Source: CAZENU01 sp965117035 (GTDB lineage Bacteria; Chloroflexota; Dehalococcoidia; Lucifugimonadales; CAZENU01). Taken from it: DNA of 64,000 nucleotides. The stretch is taken from assembly GCA_965117035.1 (NCBI GenBank), contig OZ220748.1, forward strand, positions 1,240,001 to 1,304,000, in the 5' to 3' direction. Both the position numbers and the translations under genes were made by a program. Within the stretch, counting starts at the first letter, position 1; the number at the start of each line of letters is the position of its first letter. Below are positions 62,146 to 64,000 of this stretch, in pieces. The notes beneath the pieces are model-generated. The model worked only from the letters and a program-made list of their open reading frames with translations, was not told where the DNA came from and made no database searches.

Positions 62146-62288
62146 GCCATCGTATCACGCCCGGCCGATTCCCAACCCGGAATCGCTGCCCCCGGGCCGG
62201 ATAGTCGAATCGGCGTGCTAACATTGACATATACAAAGCATAGCCGCCTTCCAATACTCGGCCCGAACTCAACGAAAGGAACCCCCAC
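62146..62288. promoter_or_regulatory. Divergent promoter region
   Basis: 143 bases between the TPR gene and the next lipoprotein gene. A TTGACA (62224-62229) followed by AT-rich TATACAAAGCATAG lies in the middle. On the minus strand TTGGAA with TATATG-like bases could form a second promoter. Spacing is not ideal in either case. AAAGGAACCCCC before 62289 is the ribosome site. Confidence 0.4.
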
Positions 62289-63506
62289 GTGAACAAGCTG
62301 GCCTACCTCGTCCTCGCGGTCACCCTCGCGTCCGCGGCGTTCGTCGCCTGCCGGGACGACTCCGACACGGCGGACCCGACGGCCACCACGGCGCCCACCC
62401 AGGCGGCCGAGCCGACTGCAGCGCCCACGGCGACTCCCACGCCCGTCCCCACCCCGACGGAGGTCCCCACGCCCACACCGGAGCCGACCCCGGCTCCCGA
62501 AGCCGTGATGGGCCTGTCCCCCGAGTGCATACCCGGCGGCGCGCTCGACGACGCCGCGACAGTCGTATCCTGCGCCTCCCAGGCCCTGCAGAAGGTCGAG
62601 AGCTTCGCATTCGAGGGCGAGCTCAACCTCCTCGCCCTGTTCCCCGTGCCGGGCGCCGGGCCCGAGGGCGTCATGAAGCTCAGCGGCGCGACGGCCCGGC
62701 CCGACAAGATGAGGTTCGAGATTTCCTTCGCTGCCGACGGCCAGGCGATCGAGATCGCCGGCGTCGTCACAGGGGCGGATACCTACTTCCGGGACCCCGA
62801 GTCCGGCCTGTGGTTCAAGGGAGCGCCGCCCGACGCCGATTTCTTGTCCGTCATCCAGGCCGTCGGCATGCTGCAGGCGCCGCCCGACGCCCCGGCGACC
62901 CTGCAGGAGCCAGTCACCCTCGACGACGGGACCTCGGCCTACGTGCTGACTTCCGAACAGTCCACGGAGCAAAGCGGCATGGCCGGATTCGCGATTCCCG
63001 GCGCAGGCCTCGTCCTGACCATCGGCGCCGACGACTTCCTCACCAGGGAGGTCAGGGTCGTCATCCAGGCCGAGGGCGGCGCGGGCGACCTCCTCACCTT
63101 CACCTACTCCGGATACGACGAGGCGCAGGACATCGAACCGCCCGCCAGGTTCATGACCCTGCCGGCGGGCCCGGTGGCCCCACCGCCGATGGCGGACCCG
63201 ATGGTCCTCGGACTCGCCAGGAACGCCGAGGGCGACGTAGAGGTCCTCTTCAGCGTCCAGGTCTTCGTCCAGGGACAGGTCGAGCTCTACGTCATCGACC
63301 CCGCCACCGGCGGCTGGGGGCTCCCGCTGCTGCGCGGAAGCGGCACCAACATCCTCGTCTTCGACGGCGACGCCGAGGGCAGACAGACGCTCGTCGCCGG
63401 CCAGCACGAGATTGCCGGCTTCACCTTCCCAACGCCCGACTCGCAGATGACCGACTCGCAGGGCAACCGCCTCGACCTGACCTTCGACCTCTGGACATAC
63501 GAGTAG
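62289..63506 (+). CDS. Lipoprotein with T/P linker and LolA/LppX-like domain
   Basis: 405 residues from GTG 62289. The signal LVLAVTLASAAFVAC ends in a lipobox. A P/T/E linker (residues about 30-72) leads to SPECIPGGALDDAATVVSCASQALQKVESFAFEGELNL. That and MKLSGATARPDKMRFEISFAADGQAIEIAGVVTG ... YFRDPESGLWFKG is the beta-strand layout of LolA/LppX_LprAFG-type lipid carriers. A second beta domain (PMVLGLARNAEGDVEVLF...) ends the protein. Family placement is by pattern only; lipid or hydrophobic ligand handling is possible. Confidence 0.65.
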   Translation: MNKLAYLVLAVTLASAAFVACRDDSDTADPTATTAPTQAAEPTAAPTATPTPVPTPTEVPTPTPEPTPAPEAVMGLSPECIPGGALDDAATVVSCASQALQKVESFAFEGELNLLALFPVPGAGPEGVMKLSGATARPDKMRFEISFAADGQAIEIAGVVTGADTYFRDPESGLWFKGAPPDADFLSVIQAVGMLQAPPDAPATLQEPVTLDDGTSAYVLTSEQSTEQSGMAGFAIPGAGLVLTIGADDFLTREVRVVIQAEGGAGDLLTFTYSGYDEAQDIEPPARFMTLPAGPVAPPPMADPMVLGLARNAEGDVEVLFSVQVFVQGQVELYVIDPATGGWGLPLLRGSGTNILVFDGDAEGRQTLVAGQHEIAGFTFPTPDSQMTDSQGNRLDLTFDLWTYE

Positions 63507-63603
63507 CGGCGGCGCTCCCGTCGGTGTAGGATTCGCAGCCAGGCCTGGGCGCGCCGGCCGCCCGGCCCGCCCAGGCAAGCCGGCCCGCGGAGAGGACCGC
63601 CCC

Positions 63604-64000
63604 ATGAGACCGAACAGGCTGAGACAGCTCCTGGACGACGGCAGCCCCAGCATCTGCCACCACGTGGCCAGCACATCCCCCGACGTGGTCGAGATCATCG
63701 GCCGCGCCGGAGGCGTCGACTACGTCGAGTTCGTCGCCGAGTACATGCCCTACGACCTGCACTCGCTCGACAACTTCGGCCGGGCGCTGGAGCTGACCGG
63801 CATGTCGGGCATGATCAAGGTCGACCAGGAGAACAAGGCCTACACCGCCGGCCGCGCAATCGGCTCGGGCCTCCAGAACATCCTCTTCTCAGACACCCGC
63901 ACGGCCGATGAGGCGCGGGAGTGCGTGCAGGCCGTCCGCGCCGAGACGCCCCGGACGGGAGGCCGCCACGGCGCCGCCGACCGCCGCTTCGCCGGCTACG
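63604..64000 (+). CDS. HpcH/HpaI family aldolase, N-terminal part (3' end outside window)
   Basis: 132 residues to the right edge from ATG 63604. LRQLLDDGSPSICHHVASTSPDVVEIIGRAGGVDYVEFVAEYMPYDLHSLDN resembles the HpaI opening strand-helix pattern, with the usual E-H-x-P region here as AEYMPYD. IKVDQENKAYTAGRAIGSGLQNILFSDTRTADEARECVQAVR matches the VRV-x-x...G-x-x-x-G-V-(I/V)-P segment loosely. It is probably a citrate lyase/HpaI-type pyruvate aldolase; the missing C-terminal half holds the metal site, so activity is not testable here. Confidence 0.75.
   Translation, partial: MRPNRLRQLLDDGSPSICHHVASTSPDVVEIIGRAGGVDYVEFVAEYMPYDLHSLDNFGRALELTGMSGMIKVDQENKAYTAGRAIGSGLQNILFSDTRTADEARECVQAVRAETPRTGGRHGAADRRFAGY

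Overview
The window is high-GC bacterial DNA with short gaps, ATGA-type gene overlaps and many GTG/TTG starts. The gene mix is two HpcH/HpaI aldolases, an enolase-superfamily sugar-acid dehydratase, an LLM flavin monooxygenase, a copper amine oxidase, an acyl-CoA dehydrogenase, LarC, many lipoproteins with Thr/Pro-rich linkers and a sortase. This points to Chloroflexota, most likely a Dehalococcoidia/SAR202-like lineage. That placement is inferred from gene content; no phylogenetic marker was aligned.

Layout. 1-380 is the tail of an acyl-CoA dehydrogenase. 665-6233 is a co-directional signalling block: STAS antagonist, receiver-PP2C phosphatase, RsbW-like kinase, lipoprotein solute-binding protein and membrane histidine kinase. 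It looks like one pathway from an extracytoplasmic ligand to partner switching. 6449-14475 holds housekeeping and catabolic genes (DUF502, YgjP-like metallopeptidase, tyrosine phosphatase, Gfo/Idh/MocA oxidoreductase, RidA-like protein, two epimerases, CMD protein). 14480-18439 encodes a giant surface protein with 16 plant-type LRRs followed by eight 94-residue cadherin-like repeats. The RNase P RNA (rnpB) lies on the minus strand at 18515-18921, followed by EVE, gamma-glutamyltransferase and lactonase genes.

22.8-40.5 kb is an accessory, surface-oriented and partly decayed region. It holds a sortase, a histidine-kinase remnant cut exactly at an IS21-type end (TGTCAAG), an IstB fragment, a 634-residue membrane protein of unknown family and a PPC-repeat lipoprotein frameshifted inside a 24-bp tandem repeat. 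It also holds a NarL-type two-component pair behind a 56-bp direct repeat, a 2.4-kb stretch of atypical composition, a frameshifted hybrid kinase-response regulator, and a 1292-residue NHL protein with an LPTSG-containing C-terminal anchor.

40.8-64 kb returns to metabolism: HpaI aldolase, FitAB-like toxin-antitoxin, LLM oxidoreductase, thioredoxin, cysteine desulfurase, LarC (probable CTG start), aminotransferase, CNNM/CorC protein, SDR, copper amine oxidase, enolase-superfamily enzyme with a 2-hydroxyacid dehydrogenase, and HigBA-like toxin-antitoxin joined to ispD-ispF-cysS. It ends with a TPR lipoprotein, a second lipoprotein and a truncated HpaI aldolase. Several dispersed intergenic repeat families recur between 9 kb and 62 kb and are described separately. 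No tRNA, 16S/23S rRNA or CRISPR array was seen.
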